From Bryobacterales bacterium (GTDB lineage: Bacteria > Acidobacteriota > Terriglobia > Bryobacterales > Bryobacteraceae), in the NCBI GenBank assembly GCA_003164035.1, contig PLRS01000038.1, positions 2,612-48,915 on the forward strand: a DNA stretch of 46,304 nt. Reading direction: 5' to 3'. The position numbers and the translations under genes were made by a program. The notes beneath the pieces were generated by a model, which made no database searches, was not told the origin of the DNA, and worked only from the letters and a program-made list of their open reading frames with translations. The first letter of the stretch is position 1. The number at the start of each line of letters is the position of its first letter. This document shows positions 1 through 9,545 of the stretch, in pieces.

Positions 1-174
1 CAGCACCACCAGGTCGAAGGGGTTCAACTGCGCCAGTTCGCGCTTGCCGAAGACGCGCAGCACGATCACCAGGAACACGTAGACCAGCATGGGCCGGAGC
101 ATCTTCTCGATCACCGGCGCACCCAGCACGAAGATGTCGTGCCACATCGTTTTTGTCATCGCCCATTCGGGCAT
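1..174 (-). CDS. DUF421 (YetF-type) membrane protein, N-terminal part
   Basis: The minus-strand frame runs off the left edge; 58 residues are visible. After a short amphipathic start there is one hydrophobic segment (about residues 27-40) followed by the motif VFGKRELAQLNPFDLVVL (residues 41-58). That run is the diagnostic RxxGKRExxxLxxFDLVV stretch of DUF421 proteins, small inner-membrane proteins related to Bacillus YetF. Their function is poorly understood; roles at the envelope or in stress have been proposed for some. The ATG at 174 is preceded by a strong GGGAGG ribosome site about nine bases upstream, which fixes the start. It diverges from dnaB. Family assignment is good; nothing can be said about the missing C-terminal part. 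Confidence 0.8.
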   Translation of the reverse strand, partial: MPEWAMTKTMWHDIFVLGAPVIEKMLRPMLVYVFLVIVLRVFGKRELAQLNPFDLVVL

Positions 175-400
175 CCGTCGGTCCTCCCTCTGGCAGGGTA
201 TCGCGAGTGCGCCGGAATCTGATAAAACATAGAGAAGAACTCCTGTTTTTGGGCGCTGTGGAAAGCCTGTGCACGGCGGTGGAAGCCGGTGTGGAACCGG
301 CGGTGTTTGAACGATTCAGGCGTCCACAGAAAAAATGCGCTCGCGGCACTTTATTCGCTTGAGGGGAACTCTCCCGGAGTTACCCTGTATCGATTGCACC

Positions 401-1765
<1,365 letters not shown>

Positions 1766-1783
1766 CGGAGGGCAGACATTGGC

Positions 1784-2599
1784 TCACTGCGCCGCCATCT
1801 TTTTCTGGATCAGCAGCGCCTGCGCATTCAAATTATTCAACTGGCGCAGATCCTCCTCGGCCATGGCGATGGAATCCTGGATGCGCGCCAGGTCGGCGCT
1901 GCCGGCGGCGGGAGCGTCGGTCCGTTGCGTCTGCATCATGCCTGCCATCGACCGGTATTGCTCGGTGATCTGCCGGTAGCGCCGCAAAATTCCGTTCAGG
2001 TAAACCTCGCGCCGCTTGTGAATACTCTGCAGTTCGGCGGCGAGTTGCTGGATCTCGGTTAACTTGTGTGCGTCGGTGCCGCTCTGGTCGCGCAGCCTCT
2101 GATAGGCGATCTCCACCTGCGATACCCGGTCGCGGTTGCTCTTGAGCTCCTTTTCGAGCGCATTCACCGTATTGTTGACGGCCGACAAATCCTCCTTCAG
2201 ATCGGCTTCCGATGCCGCCAGCCGTTTGTTGTCCACGGTGAGATCGCGGACCTGCGCTTCGGCCTCATCCGCGCGCAGTTGCAGGCGCGCCACGGAAGCA
2301 TTGGCGTCCGCAAGGCTGATCTTTAGCAGTTGGATGGCGATGGCGTCTTCCGGATTGGCCGCCGGCTTGGAGGTTCCCGGGGCGCCGGGGCTTGCCGCCG
2401 CGGGCTGGGCAGGTACGGCGGCCGGCACGGCGGTGGCATGAGTGAGATCGGCCACCCGCTGCCGCAACTGCGCGTTCTCCAGCGCCGATTGTGCCAGGCG
2501 CGCAGCCTGCTGCCGGCTTACGCGCACCTGCCATATCACCACTGCCGCCGCGGCGGCCAACAGCACCACGATCGCGAGACTCCAGCGTTTCACTGCCAC
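1784..2599 (-). CDS. Membrane-anchored coiled-coil protein of unknown function
   Basis: A 271-residue protein with one N-terminal transmembrane helix (about residues 7-25) followed by a short alanine/proline-rich linker (about 58-78). The rest is a long, charged, heptad-like region (about 85-270) typical of parallel coiled coils, rich in Leu, Gln, Glu, Arg and Ala. This predicts a periplasmic or envelope rod anchored in the inner membrane. I do not recognise a named family. It starts four bases after the VWFA-like gene and is the third gene of a leftward cluster headed by an outer-membrane barrel protein, so an envelope-structure role is plausible. That role is inference from topology and context only. 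Confidence 0.7.
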   Translation of the reverse strand: MAVKRWSLAIVVLLAAAAAVVIWQVRVSRQQAARLAQSALENAQLRQRVADLTHATAVPAAVPAQPAAASPGAPGTSKPAANPEDAIAIQLLKISLADANASVARLQLRADEAEAQVRDLTVDNKRLAASEADLKEDLSAVNNTVNALEKELKSNRDRVSQVEIAYQRLRDQSGTDAHKLTEIQQLAAELQSIHKRREVYLNGILRRYRQITEQYRSMAGMMQTQRTDAPAAGSADLARIQDSIAMAEEDLRQLNNLNAQALLIQKKMAAQ

Positions 2600-2603
2600 C
2601 GTA

Positions 2604-3611
2604 TTATCTCTCTTTCATCACGAAGCGTGTGCGATAGGTCAGGCTGCACTTGCCGCCCGTATCCAGTTGCACCTGCACGATCTTGGGCGAGCGCTCCGGC
2701 AGAGCCACCGCCACGCTGTAGGAAGACGCAATCAAAGCCAGTGCGCGCTGGATGGCGCCCGAGATTTCTTCGCTCGACCGGCAGAAAACAGCGCTGCCGC
2801 CGGTGACCTCCGCCAACTGTTTCAGACCGTTCTGATAGGACTCGCCCAGCCGGTCGCTACGATAGCGAAGGTGCACCACGAACAGCGGCGCCTGGCGCTC
2901 CGCCATTACGGCCGCCACTTTGGAGATCTTAGCCTGGATCAAGGCCTCCGGAAAGCGGCGGCTCAGGTCGTGCGTGTCGCTCGAATTGATGACCGGGTTG
3001 GTGAAATCCTCGCGGTAGTTTTCCACGTCGCTGTCGGTCAGGTAAAGCACGGCCACGCGCACGCCGCTCTTGGCCAGAATCGAGTCGGCCAGCCTGGTCG
3101 CGGTTGCGACGGTATCGAGCAGTCCGGCTTTGCCGCTGACCGGCAGGTCGCGGACCGCCGCCGCCGCCGGCGTCCGGTCGGCGCCCGGATCGACCAACAC
3201 CTTGAGACCGTCCTGCGCGCGCATCACGGCGACGGCCATCCGCGGCGGCAACTTCTCGATCTCCGAGGCCAAGGCTTCCTTGGCGGGCTCCGCCAGGGAA
3301 AGATCGCCCGCCAGATCAAGCACCACGATGAGCATCAGATTATCGGCCGGCCCTTTCACGTCCACCACGCGCGACGCCGTTCCATCCACCGTGGCGCCCA
3401 GGTCCTTGGCCGAGAGCGGCGGGTCTTGGTTCGCGTCCGTCCATGCCGGTACTTTAAGGATTTGGCCCGCGGGGGACGTTGCCGCGGGCAGGGAACAGCA
3501 GAGCGCCAACAGCAGAAGGATGGAGATTGCGGGGCCGGCCTGCCGTCCGGCGCGAGCGTTGCCGAACCACACGGGCCGGCGAGGGGGCCGGCCCCACAAT
3601 TTGTACGTCAA
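2604..3611 (-). CDS. Secreted VWFA-like domain protein
   Basis: A 335-residue protein resembling the acidobacterial VWFA-related family. A hydrophobic signal segment sits at about 29-43, and a von Willebrand A-like fold at about 90-280: beta strand LMLIVVLDL, MAVAVM, VAVLYLTDSD and PLFVVHLRY follow the expected order. The metal-site motif DxSxS is degraded to DLAGDLS (99-105), so metal binding is doubtful. The start is a TTG whose bases overlap the TGA of the upstream barrel gene, suggesting translational coupling. The first ~28 residues are encoded by a palindromic G/C-rich intergenic-type repeat (see 3573-3594), so the mature gene may begin later or the repeat has been captured. Partner or substrate unknown. 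Confidence 0.75.
   Translation of the reverse strand: MTYKLWGRPPRRPVWFGNARAGRQAGPAISILLLLALCCSLPAATSPAGQILKVPAWTDANQDPPLSAKDLGATVDGTASRVVDVKGPADNLMLIVVLDLAGDLSLAEPAKEALASEIEKLPPRMAVAVMRAQDGLKVLVDPGADRTPAAAAVRDLPVSGKAGLLDTVATATRLADSILAKSGVRVAVLYLTDSDVENYREDFTNPVINSSDTHDLSRRFPEALIQAKISKVAAVMAERQAPLFVVHLRYRSDRLGESYQNGLKQLAEVTGGSAVFCRSSEEISGAIQRALALIASSYSVAVALPERSPKIVQVQLDTGGKCSLTYRTRFVMKER
3573..3594. repeat. G/C-rich palindrome inside the VWFA gene start
   Basis: Perfect 8-bp inverted repeat GGGCCGGC / GCCGGCCC with a 6-base loop. It resembles the intergenic hairpins at 8719, 9486, 13622 and 37714 but here lies in the first codons of the VWFA-like gene, where it encodes an Arg/Pro-rich stretch atypical of a signal-peptide n-region. 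Confidence 0.5.
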
Positions 3612-6427
3612 AAACTCAACCTCAGCCCCAACTGAATCACGCGCCCGCCGCGCGAGCCGGTGATATGCCCGGCATCGAGATTGGGCGTGGTGGTGGATCC
3701 GATCACGTTATCCGGATCGTTCCAATTGGCGTGGTTCATGAAATCGAAGGCCGTCGCGTTGAACTCCAGCGTGCGGTCCGCGGCCAGCGGGAATCGCTTG
3801 TTCAGGGACATATCCCAATTCTGAGTACCGGGATTGAGGAGGCCCGACAACGTCCGCGACACATCGCCGATGGTGAAATCGGGAGGCTGCGTGAACGCCG
3901 CCGGGTTGAACCAGAGCGACGGCCCGGGACTAGCGACGTGCGGGTCCACGCCGGGCACCGCGTCCACGTGCAGGGCCTGCACTACCCCGCCCGTGTTATT
4001 GAACAGGGGCGTGAGGTACATCGGATCGCCGCTGGCCACCACGCCCATCCCGCTCACCGACCAGCCGTCGATCGCGTAACGCCGCCAATCCGGAAAACGC
4101 AAAAACGGCTTGTTCGGCCCGATCGGCAATTCGTAGGTATAGCTCAGTTCGAGGCGCTCGGGCCGATTGCCCGCGGTCACCGACCATTCGTTGTTCCGGT
4201 TGAAGAAGTCCTGCGTTCCGTAGGGTCCGGAGTAGTCGTCGAGCTGCTTGTTGAATTCGAAATAGGCGTTGAGGGACAACCCGCTGGACGAGCGCTTCTC
4301 TACGCGGACATAGCCGGCGTCCCGCTGGTACCGCCCCACCGGATACTCGCCATACACATTGAAACCCTGGTACTGCGGATAGGGCCGCAGCGATTGGTTG
4401 AATGCCAGGTCGTTCAAGTCGTCGCCATACTTCAGATCGTCCAGCGGAATGGCATTGGGATTGGCGGCGCCGTTCCCGACCAGCAGATTCTTGCCGCCCT
4501 GATAGTAGAACCCCGCAGTCACGATGGCGGATGCCGGCAATTCCCGTTCTATGGAGAGCGAAGCCGACTGATACGTAGGCACCCGGTGCGACATGTCGAT
4601 CAGGTCGGCGATGGTGTTGTTGGCCGCATCCCCTGCAAGATCGGGCGTGGGCGTGGCGGCCGGCGGTACGCCGTTGGCCAATAGGAAGGCCGGCTGCAAC
4701 TGTGCGTCCGACGAAAGATAGGTCGGATACGAGTTGAAACCCTGTGTGCCGAACTGCCCCGAATAGATGGGGATGCCCGAATAATTGCGCGAGAAGGAGG
4801 TCCGCACCACGGTTTTGGCATCGCCGCGCGGATTCCAGGCGAGGCTCAGGCTGGGCGCGAGGCGCACCAGCGTGGGCTGGAAAGCACGGCCGAAGCCGTC
4901 TTGACCGGCGACCACCAGCGCGCCGGGCAAGCCATTGGCCGGATTGATGGCGCTCAGGTCGACGGTCGACTGGCGGTTATATTTTTCGGTGCGCGGCTTG
5001 AACAGCTCCGCGGTAAGACCGAAATTGAGGGTGAGGCCCTTCATCGCCTCGTAGCGGTCGCGGAAAGCCAGCGAACCTTCCGAGCGCCGGAAATAAGAAG
5101 GCTCGGTGTCGATGGTTACCTCGGCGAAATACGGCATGCCCAGCAGGAAACTGGCGAGTGCGTCGCCCGTATCGACGATTCCCGGCAGGCTCGTCAGCCC
5201 TTCATTGAACTGGAGCAGGCCCGCCGGATACTGCGGCCAGAAGCTGTTCACCTGCTGGAGCGCGTACTGCCCCACAACGCGCAACGTATGCTTACCGCGC
5301 TTGGCCGATAGGCCGTCGGTCAAGGTGTAGACGTCGCGCGCGTTGCTCGACACCGGATAGGCTTGCCCCATGCTCAGGTAGGGGCCCAATTGGATCTGCG
5401 GGAAACCATTGCCCGTAATTCCAGTGAGGCCGATCCGCGCGGCGTAGTTGGTTTGATCCTGCGGGCCACCACCGGCGGAGACGTCGGAGTTCACGTCGAG
5501 GGTGATTGTGTTCACTGTGTGGGCGGAGGCGGTGAAGACGTACTCGAGCGAGCCGTGGCGGGTTTGGAAATTGCGGTTGGCGGGACCCGGGTTGGCGGCC
5601 GTGGGGAACCATTGGGCCGCGCCCTGCGTGCCGTTGGAAAATGCCAGCTCCACGGTGATGCGATGCCGTGCGCGGACGGATTGATCGACCTTTCCGATCA
5701 TGCCGTTGGCGGTGTTGGTCTCGGGCGAATCGATGAAGTAGTTGTTGTGAAAGAACGGCCCGATGTCGGTGTTGGGCGCCGGATAGAACTTCAGCGCGTT
5801 CAGCGCCACCGGGTCGAGCCTCGACTGCGGGATGACGTTGCCGGGAAACGGGTCGCGCAGATATTGCAGGTTGGTGGTGGAAACCGTCTGCGTCGAATCG
5901 TAGCCGGGATTGACGCTGGTGGAGGCCGGATCGTAAATGGGGATCACGTTTCCATCGTCATCCACTACATCCGAATAATCGCCCGTGCGCTGCGCCATGG
6001 TGGGGATCGTCTGCAGATAACTGCGCGCGATATCCTCGCGCACACCCTCGTAGGAGAGCGAAAAATACGTGTTGCGGGTTACCGCGAGGTGGGGCAGGAT
6101 CACGGGCCCGGCCACGTTGAACCCGAACTGGTTGCGGCGCAGCAGCCCTTTGTTGCCGCCGTTTTGGCGGATCTCGTGCGGCACCGCGTCCAGCGCGTCG
6201 TTGCGGAAGTTTTCGAAAAGGCGCCCATGCCAGTCGCGCAAGGGGCTGTGGCGGCTAGCCTTAGGCGGGCTGTCGGCGCGCAGACCCAAATTGCGGGTTT
6301 GGACCTTGAACTCCTCTATAGCGGTGTTCATCTCGGCGTCCGAGGGAGCTGGAGGGGGCTGCTGTTGGGCGCGCGCGCCCGTCACGGCGCACAAACACAC
6401 CGCTACTGCGTATTGGCGCAGCGGCAT
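3608..6427 (-). CDS. TonB-receptor-like outer-membrane barrel protein, lacking plug domain
   Basis: A 939-residue protein with a signal peptide (about 1-20, ending in ARAQQ). It has the landmarks of the large acidobacterial TonB-dependent transporter family: FENFRNDALDA, RRNQFGFNVAGPVILP, FSLSYEGVRE, many alternating beta strands, and a C-terminal outer-membrane strand ending in LGLRLSF (terminal Phe). Usual members are about 1,100-1,200 residues and begin with a carboxypeptidase-regulatory (CarboxypepD_reg) domain plus TonB plug. Here only about 55 residues, rich in Pro/Gln then Glu/Lys, separate the signal peptide from the barrel, so plug and TonB box appear absent. It may be a porin-like derivative or a decayed transporter; substrate unknown. 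It heads a leftward cluster with the VWFA-like and coiled-coil genes. Confidence 0.85.
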   Translation of the reverse strand: MPLRQYAVAVCLCAVTGARAQQQPPPAPSDAEMNTAIEEFKVQTRNLGLRADSPPKASRHSPLRDWHGRLFENFRNDALDAVPHEIRQNGGNKGLLRRNQFGFNVAGPVILPHLAVTRNTYFSLSYEGVREDIARSYLQTIPTMAQRTGDYSDVVDDDGNVIPIYDPASTSVNPGYDSTQTVSTTNLQYLRDPFPGNVIPQSRLDPVALNALKFYPAPNTDIGPFFHNNYFIDSPETNTANGMIGKVDQSVRARHRITVELAFSNGTQGAAQWFPTAANPGPANRNFQTRHGSLEYVFTASAHTVNTITLDVNSDVSAGGGPQDQTNYAARIGLTGITGNGFPQIQLGPYLSMGQAYPVSSNARDVYTLTDGLSAKRGKHTLRVVGQYALQQVNSFWPQYPAGLLQFNEGLTSLPGIVDTGDALASFLLGMPYFAEVTIDTEPSYFRRSEGSLAFRDRYEAMKGLTLNFGLTAELFKPRTEKYNRQSTVDLSAINPANGLPGALVVAGQDGFGRAFQPTLVRLAPSLSLAWNPRGDAKTVVRTSFSRNYSGIPIYSGQFGTQGFNSYPTYLSSDAQLQPAFLLANGVPPAATPTPDLAGDAANNTIADLIDMSHRVPTYQSASLSIERELPASAIVTAGFYYQGGKNLLVGNGAANPNAIPLDDLKYGDDLNDLAFNQSLRPYPQYQGFNVYGEYPVGRYQRDAGYVRVEKRSSSGLSLNAYFEFNKQLDDYSGPYGTQDFFNRNNEWSVTAGNRPERLELSYTYELPIGPNKPFLRFPDWRRYAIDGWSVSGMGVVASGDPMYLTPLFNNTGGVVQALHVDAVPGVDPHVASPGPSLWFNPAAFTQPPDFTIGDVSRTLSGLLNPGTQNWDMSLNKRFPLAADRTLEFNATAFDFMNHANWNDPDNVIGSTTTPNLDAGHITGSRGGRVIQLGLRLSF

Positions 6428-6457
6428 GTGTTTAGTTTATCATCACCCTGCCCCGCG

Positions 6458-6487
6458 TCTATACTTCATAAAGGGAACCGGGTGCAA
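6458..6487 (-). promoter_or_regulatory. Sigma70-type promoter for the barrel-VWFA-coiled-coil cluster
   Basis: Reading leftwards, a -35 box TTGCAC (6482-6487) and a -10 box TATAGA (6458-6463) are separated by 18 bases, placing the transcript start near 6450, about 23 bases before the barrel-gene ATG at 6427. It lies in a short A/T-richer pocket. Prediction from consensus match only. Confidence 0.5.
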
Positions 6488-6524
6488 TGGAATCCTTCCT
6501 GAGCGATATCACCGAGATTGTCGG

Positions 6525-6734
6525 ATGACGGTGGCAGGTCTGGCCGCCGGCGTGGTCGCGGCTTTCGGGCTGACGCGTTTGCTCCATGCCCAACTGTTCG
6601 GCGTGAAACCATCGGACCCGCTCACGTTTACCGCCGTGCCTCCGATTCTGCTTGTGGTCGCGCTGGCCGCCGCGTGCGCTCCCGCGCTGAGAGCAAGCCG
6701 CGTAGACCCGCTAGCGGCTCTGCGCCATGAATAG
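6525..6734 (+). pseudogene. C-terminal remnant of a MacB/FtsX-type ABC permease
   Basis: Sixty-nine codons from the ATG at 6525 encode two hydrophobic helices with the linker HAQLFGVKPSDPLTFTAV and the ending RASRVDPLAALRHE. This is the stereotyped tail of the large acidobacterial MacB-like permeases (FtsX domain, ending ...RVDPxxALRxE), normally about 800 residues. All upstream domains are missing; the sequence before it belongs to the promoter region of the divergent barrel gene. It is therefore a fragment, and expression is doubtful. Identification of the tail is firm. Confidence 0.75.
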
Positions 6735-7070
6735 TAATGTGGAACGCGCCCTCCCTGACGCCGCGGCGTTTATCCGGGCCATGGGGCGGATGGCCGGCCA
6801 CTCGGGGAAAGGCGCCTCGAGGCCCGAGAATACCCGTGGGCTCTGCCCGGCCGCTACCGATATTGTGTAGATAACGCCGCTCTGTACGAATGGCGCGGTC
6901 CGGCCAAAACAGTCGAGGGCGGGGGGAGGATCTATTGGTCGTGAACGGCGGGTTCGGGGCACCGCGCCCGGGCCAAAGTCCGAGATGGGGACAATACGAC
7001 CAGATGGCCGCCGAAGCGCTGTTGGGGGCCTTTTTCTGGTACGCTCAAATGGTTCGCCGCCCCTCTTCCG
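6735..7070. other. Gap without a recognised gene
   Basis: After the permease remnant no reading frame on either strand looks protein-like, and no RNA gene, clear hairpin or good promoter was seen. The stretch probably holds degraded coding sequence between the permease tail and the small accessory genes. Confidence 0.4.
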
Positions 7071-7238
7071 ATGCGAGTCCTTTCTGAAAGCACGCTCTGT
7101 GCCTATGCCCTGTTCTTTTGGCGCAGGCAAGCCGCAAAGCTTGATCCGAACGACCGCGACGCATTGGCAGACATTAGGGTCGGCGGCGATCCCGTCAAGT
7201 GGCTTCAGCCTCCTATCGGTACAAGCTGCCTGACGTGA
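7071..7238 (+). CDS. Small hypothetical protein (55 aa)
   Basis: An ATG-initiated frame of 55 codons with ordinary composition (motifs KLDPNDRDALADIRVGGDPVKWLQPP). It overlaps the start of the next gene by 40 bases in another frame, an arrangement common for coupled small genes in accessory islands. Codon choice has more A/T at third positions than the core genes of the window. No family is recognised. It may be the tail of a larger decayed gene. Confidence 0.35.
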   Translation: MRVLSESTLCAYALFFWRRQAAKLDPNDRDALADIRVGGDPVKWLQPPIGTSCLT

Positions 7239-7660
7239 GGAACGATGTCGTCTGCATTGTACAAGTCGAGACCAGGGAGGAACTCGACGGTCTTCTCGTT
7301 CACGACTACGTGCCGTGCGATGACTGGATGCGCGCTCGGGACATGGTGCCGAATCCCTACACTAGGAAACTCGGACAGCTTGCGCGCACATTCCTCGATC
7401 GAGGGTACTTCGCCACACCTCGGAGCGATCGACAGTATTTGCATTTCTGCACATGGCGCAGGACCGGGTCACTCACCCACGCGATCGGCCCAGAAGATAG
7501 GCCCCTCATCGAGGCCGTCGAACTCGCCGGCAAACGCGAGTACGAAATTGTTGACGGTTGGGGCCGCTTGTTGCCACTCGCGGCGCTCTTGTGTGAAGGA
7601 CTGGCCTTCCGCGCATTCGAGGCCTTCCTAGCGTCCAGCAGCCTGACCAAGCCGTCGTGA
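7199..7660 (+). CDS. Hypothetical accessory protein (153 aa)
   Basis: A GTG-initiated frame encoding a soluble protein of balanced composition, with a central segment (YFATPRSDRQYLHFCTWRR, about 73-91) and a predicted alpha-helical C-terminal half. The opposing and shifted frames are Ser/Arg-rich and look like shadows. No signal peptide, membrane segment or known domain is visible, and I do not recognise the family. Codon choice is less G/C-biased than in flanking core genes, consistent with an acquired gene. It follows the 55-residue gene with overlap and precedes a frameshifted nuclease-like gene, together forming a small accessory patch. Confidence 0.5.
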   Translation: MASASYRYKLPDVRNDVVCIVQVETREELDGLLVHDYVPCDDWMRARDMVPNPYTRKLGQLARTFLDRGYFATPRSDRQYLHFCTWRRTGSLTHAIGPEDRPLIEAVELAGKREYEIVDGWGRLLPLAALLCEGLAFRAFEAFLASSSLTKPS

Positions 7661-7903
7661 TCGGCAACTCGCGCCCCTGCCATGGCACTTGGCGTGTCAC
7701 GCCCGACGCTCTCTTCCGCCCAGGGCACCGCTGGGCAATGGCGTCAATCAGCGGGATGGCGACAATTCGTCCACGTGCGGCGGATACGCGGCAAAGGAGC
7801 TGGCTACGGCTTAAGCCGCCCCGATCTGGCCTTCAAGAGGATGGTTCGCTTATAGAGTTCCGCAGCGAGCAATGCGGAGATATACTGTCATGGGGCCATC
7901 GGC

Positions 7904-8571
7904 GTGGGGAATCCAACGGAAGAGCGCGAGGTATTCACTGGGTTCCTGGCCGCGATGCCCCTTTTCGCCGGTTCGCCCGTCACGGACTGGCAACAGCCGG
8001 CGCGGGATCCGCCAGATGTTGAAACCGATCTGGGTCACGGCAGGAGGGTGGCCGTCGAGCTTACCTCCTGGCTCGATGAGAGCCAAATAGGACGCGAGAA
8101 GAAAATCGAAATGGTCGAGAGATCATTCCGCGACGCCATCCAACCGGAACCCCCTAACGAAACCGAGCATATATTCCTAGTTTGGCTCGCGCCGAAACGG
8201 CGGCTGCCGCCCGCTGATCGGGCTGCGTTCCGTTCGGAACCATGCGAAAGCGTGGGCCGCACTGGCTCACCTTCCCTGCGAGGGGTGGCGCGTATTCACC
8301 TGACTGGATGGTAGACGCGCTCGTCCAATGCGTAACGGCGAAAACAACGAAATATGCTGCGAAACCGACCGGTGTATCCGAGTTTCATCTGCTGGTGCAT
8401 TACGACAAAGCATTCATTTACAACTCGCCGGTTCTCGGCATCGGCACCGGCTATACGGAGGCGGTGAAAACGGCAGCGGCAAGAATCGGTGGGGCAGTGG
8501 GCGTGTTTGACAGAATCTTCGTTTATGTCCCGGTAGCGGACGGCCCGCAGGCCTTCCAGCTCTACCCATGA
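7904..8571 (+). pseudogene. Frameshifted nuclease-like accessory gene
   Basis: Two frames join into one protein of about 220 residues. The first part (7904 to about 8262) reads PARDPPDVETDLGHGRRVAV then ELTSWLDESQIGREKKIEM and FLVWLAPKRRLPP. The second (from about 8254 to 8571) reads HWLTFPARGGAYSPDWMVDA through FHLLVHYDKAFIYNSP to a C-terminal Tyr-Pro. A loss of one base near 8254-8262 separates them. The order 'DPPD, glycine-rich turn, VAVELT, then hydrophobic strand' resembles PD-(D/E)XK-like hypothetical proteins of defence islands, but that is a weak inference. Codon usage is atypical for the window. It may be a true pseudogene or a sequencing slip. Confidence 0.45.
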
Positions 8572-8718
8572 CTTCTCGGAAGACGGTGGGCCAAGCACTT
8601 GCTGTGCGGCGCCCTATTTAGAATCAACGGGCGGAGATACCGACTTTGGGGCAGGCGCCCACAAGCGGATCGGCCAAGGACCAGGGCGAGTGGCTATGGT
8701 GGCCGAGCGCCGGGTGTA

Positions 8719-8748
8719 GGGCAGACCACAAACAACGATGGTCTGCCC
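8719..8748. repeat. Intergenic hairpin, 10-bp arms
   Basis: Perfect inverted repeat GGGCAGACCA / TGGTCTGCCC with a 10-base loop, between the convergent ends of the nuclease-like gene and the 8822-9427 gene. No T-run follows on either strand, so it fits a dispersed palindromic element better than an intrinsic terminator. Confidence 0.6.
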
Positions 8749-8821
8749 CACGGGTGATGGGGAACTAAGGTCCGTGCCACTCCTGGCCAGCCTGGTGGCA
8801 CAGGTTTTAGCCCGTGATTGT

Positions 8822-9427
8822 CTACCGCGGTACCGTCAGTTCCACTTCCGTGAATCCTTCGGCCTCGATGCGCTGGCGCAACGAAGAGTAGCGCAGCAGG
8901 CGGGCGGCGGAGCGCAACTGGTCGCGCTCGGCGGCGGCCAGCTCGCGGCGGTAACGATCGGCACGGTCGCGGTACGAATAGCCGGAATATGGCGGAGGGT
9001 CGGCCGCCAGCAGGCGCATCAGGACATCCCAGAACGAAGTCCTGCGGAACAGGCCATGGTGCGCCGCGGTTTCCCGCGCCAGTTCCACCGTTTGCCTGCC
9101 TCCGCGCAGCGCAGCGTGCACGCATTGGGCGGGGGAGAAGGGACGCGCCGGATCGGGATCCGGAAAACCGGCCAGCGCCTGGCGCAAGCTTTCGGCGTCC
9201 GGCTCCCAGCCTTGCCAGCGGTAACGCGACGCGCCGGTCACCAGCGTGCCGCGCTGCAGGATGTCGCGGATGCGCGGTTCGTCCTTGCCGGTCACGGCCA
9301 GCACTTCTTCCAGCAGGTCGGCGATGGCAAGCTCGCGCGACACCACCGGAGTCAACGAGATCGCCCCCGCCGCCTCGGAGCTGAGCTTCACGCGAATCTT
9401 CTGCGGTAACACGTCGGGTGACTTCAC
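8822..9427 (-). CDS. Conserved-looking hypothetical protein (201 aa)
   Basis: A soluble protein beginning, in the preferred reading, at a GTG at 9427 (VKSPDVLPQKIRVKLSSEAA). The first 60 residues are strand-rich (IRVKLSSEAAGAISLTPVVS) and are followed by a helical, Arg/Leu-rich body with SRYRWQGWEP (about 89-98), and the C-terminus ends in FTEVELTVPR. Extending upstream to 9616 would translate an intergenic palindrome cluster and collide with the divergent methyltransferase gene, so it is rejected. No catalytic motif, signal peptide or membrane helix is visible, and I do not recognise the family. No good ribosome site is seen. It is divergently arranged with the MidA-type gene. Confidence 0.6.
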   Translation of the reverse strand: MKSPDVLPQKIRVKLSSEAAGAISLTPVVSRELAIADLLEEVLAVTGKDEPRIRDILQRGTLVTGASRYRWQGWEPDAESLRQALAGFPDPDPARPFSPAQCVHAALRGGRQTVELARETAAHHGLFRRTSFWDVLMRLLAADPPPYSGYSYRDRADRYRRELAAAERDQLRSAARLLRYSSLRQRIEAEGFTEVELTVPR

Positions 9428-9485
9428 GCTAGCATAAGTTGGTGCTTCACACCCACGAGAAAGCCCGCGCCGGTCACCGAAGAAA

Positions 9486-9523
9486 GGCCGACCAGGCGGT
9501 CGGCCGCAGACCAGGAGGTCCGC
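9486..9523. repeat. Tandem pair of intergenic hairpins
   Basis: Two adjoining stem-loops between divergent genes. The first has perfect 8-bp arms GGCCGACC / GGTCGGCC with loop AGGC (9486-9505). The second, GCAGACC / GGTCCGC with loop AGGA (9506-9523), has one mismatch. Both share the GACC-AGGN-GGTC core and resemble the hairpin at 8719. A REP-like dispersed element is the likely nature. Confidence 0.55.
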
Positions 9524-9545
9524 CCCACCAAGCAAGGTCCAGCCA

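Noticed and set aside
255-305. GTGGAA-containing repeats and a small stem (GCCGGT/ACCGGC) upstream of dnaB, considered as DnaA-box or origin sequence
   Set aside because: None matches the TTATCCACA box well and no A/T-rich unwinding element or dnaA gene is near.
7682-7855. A 57-codon frame (MALGVSRPTLSSAQGTAG...) between the two accessory genes
   Set aside because: It has a faintly HTH-like start but no ribosome site, no recognised family and mixed composition; could be chance or a decayed fragment.
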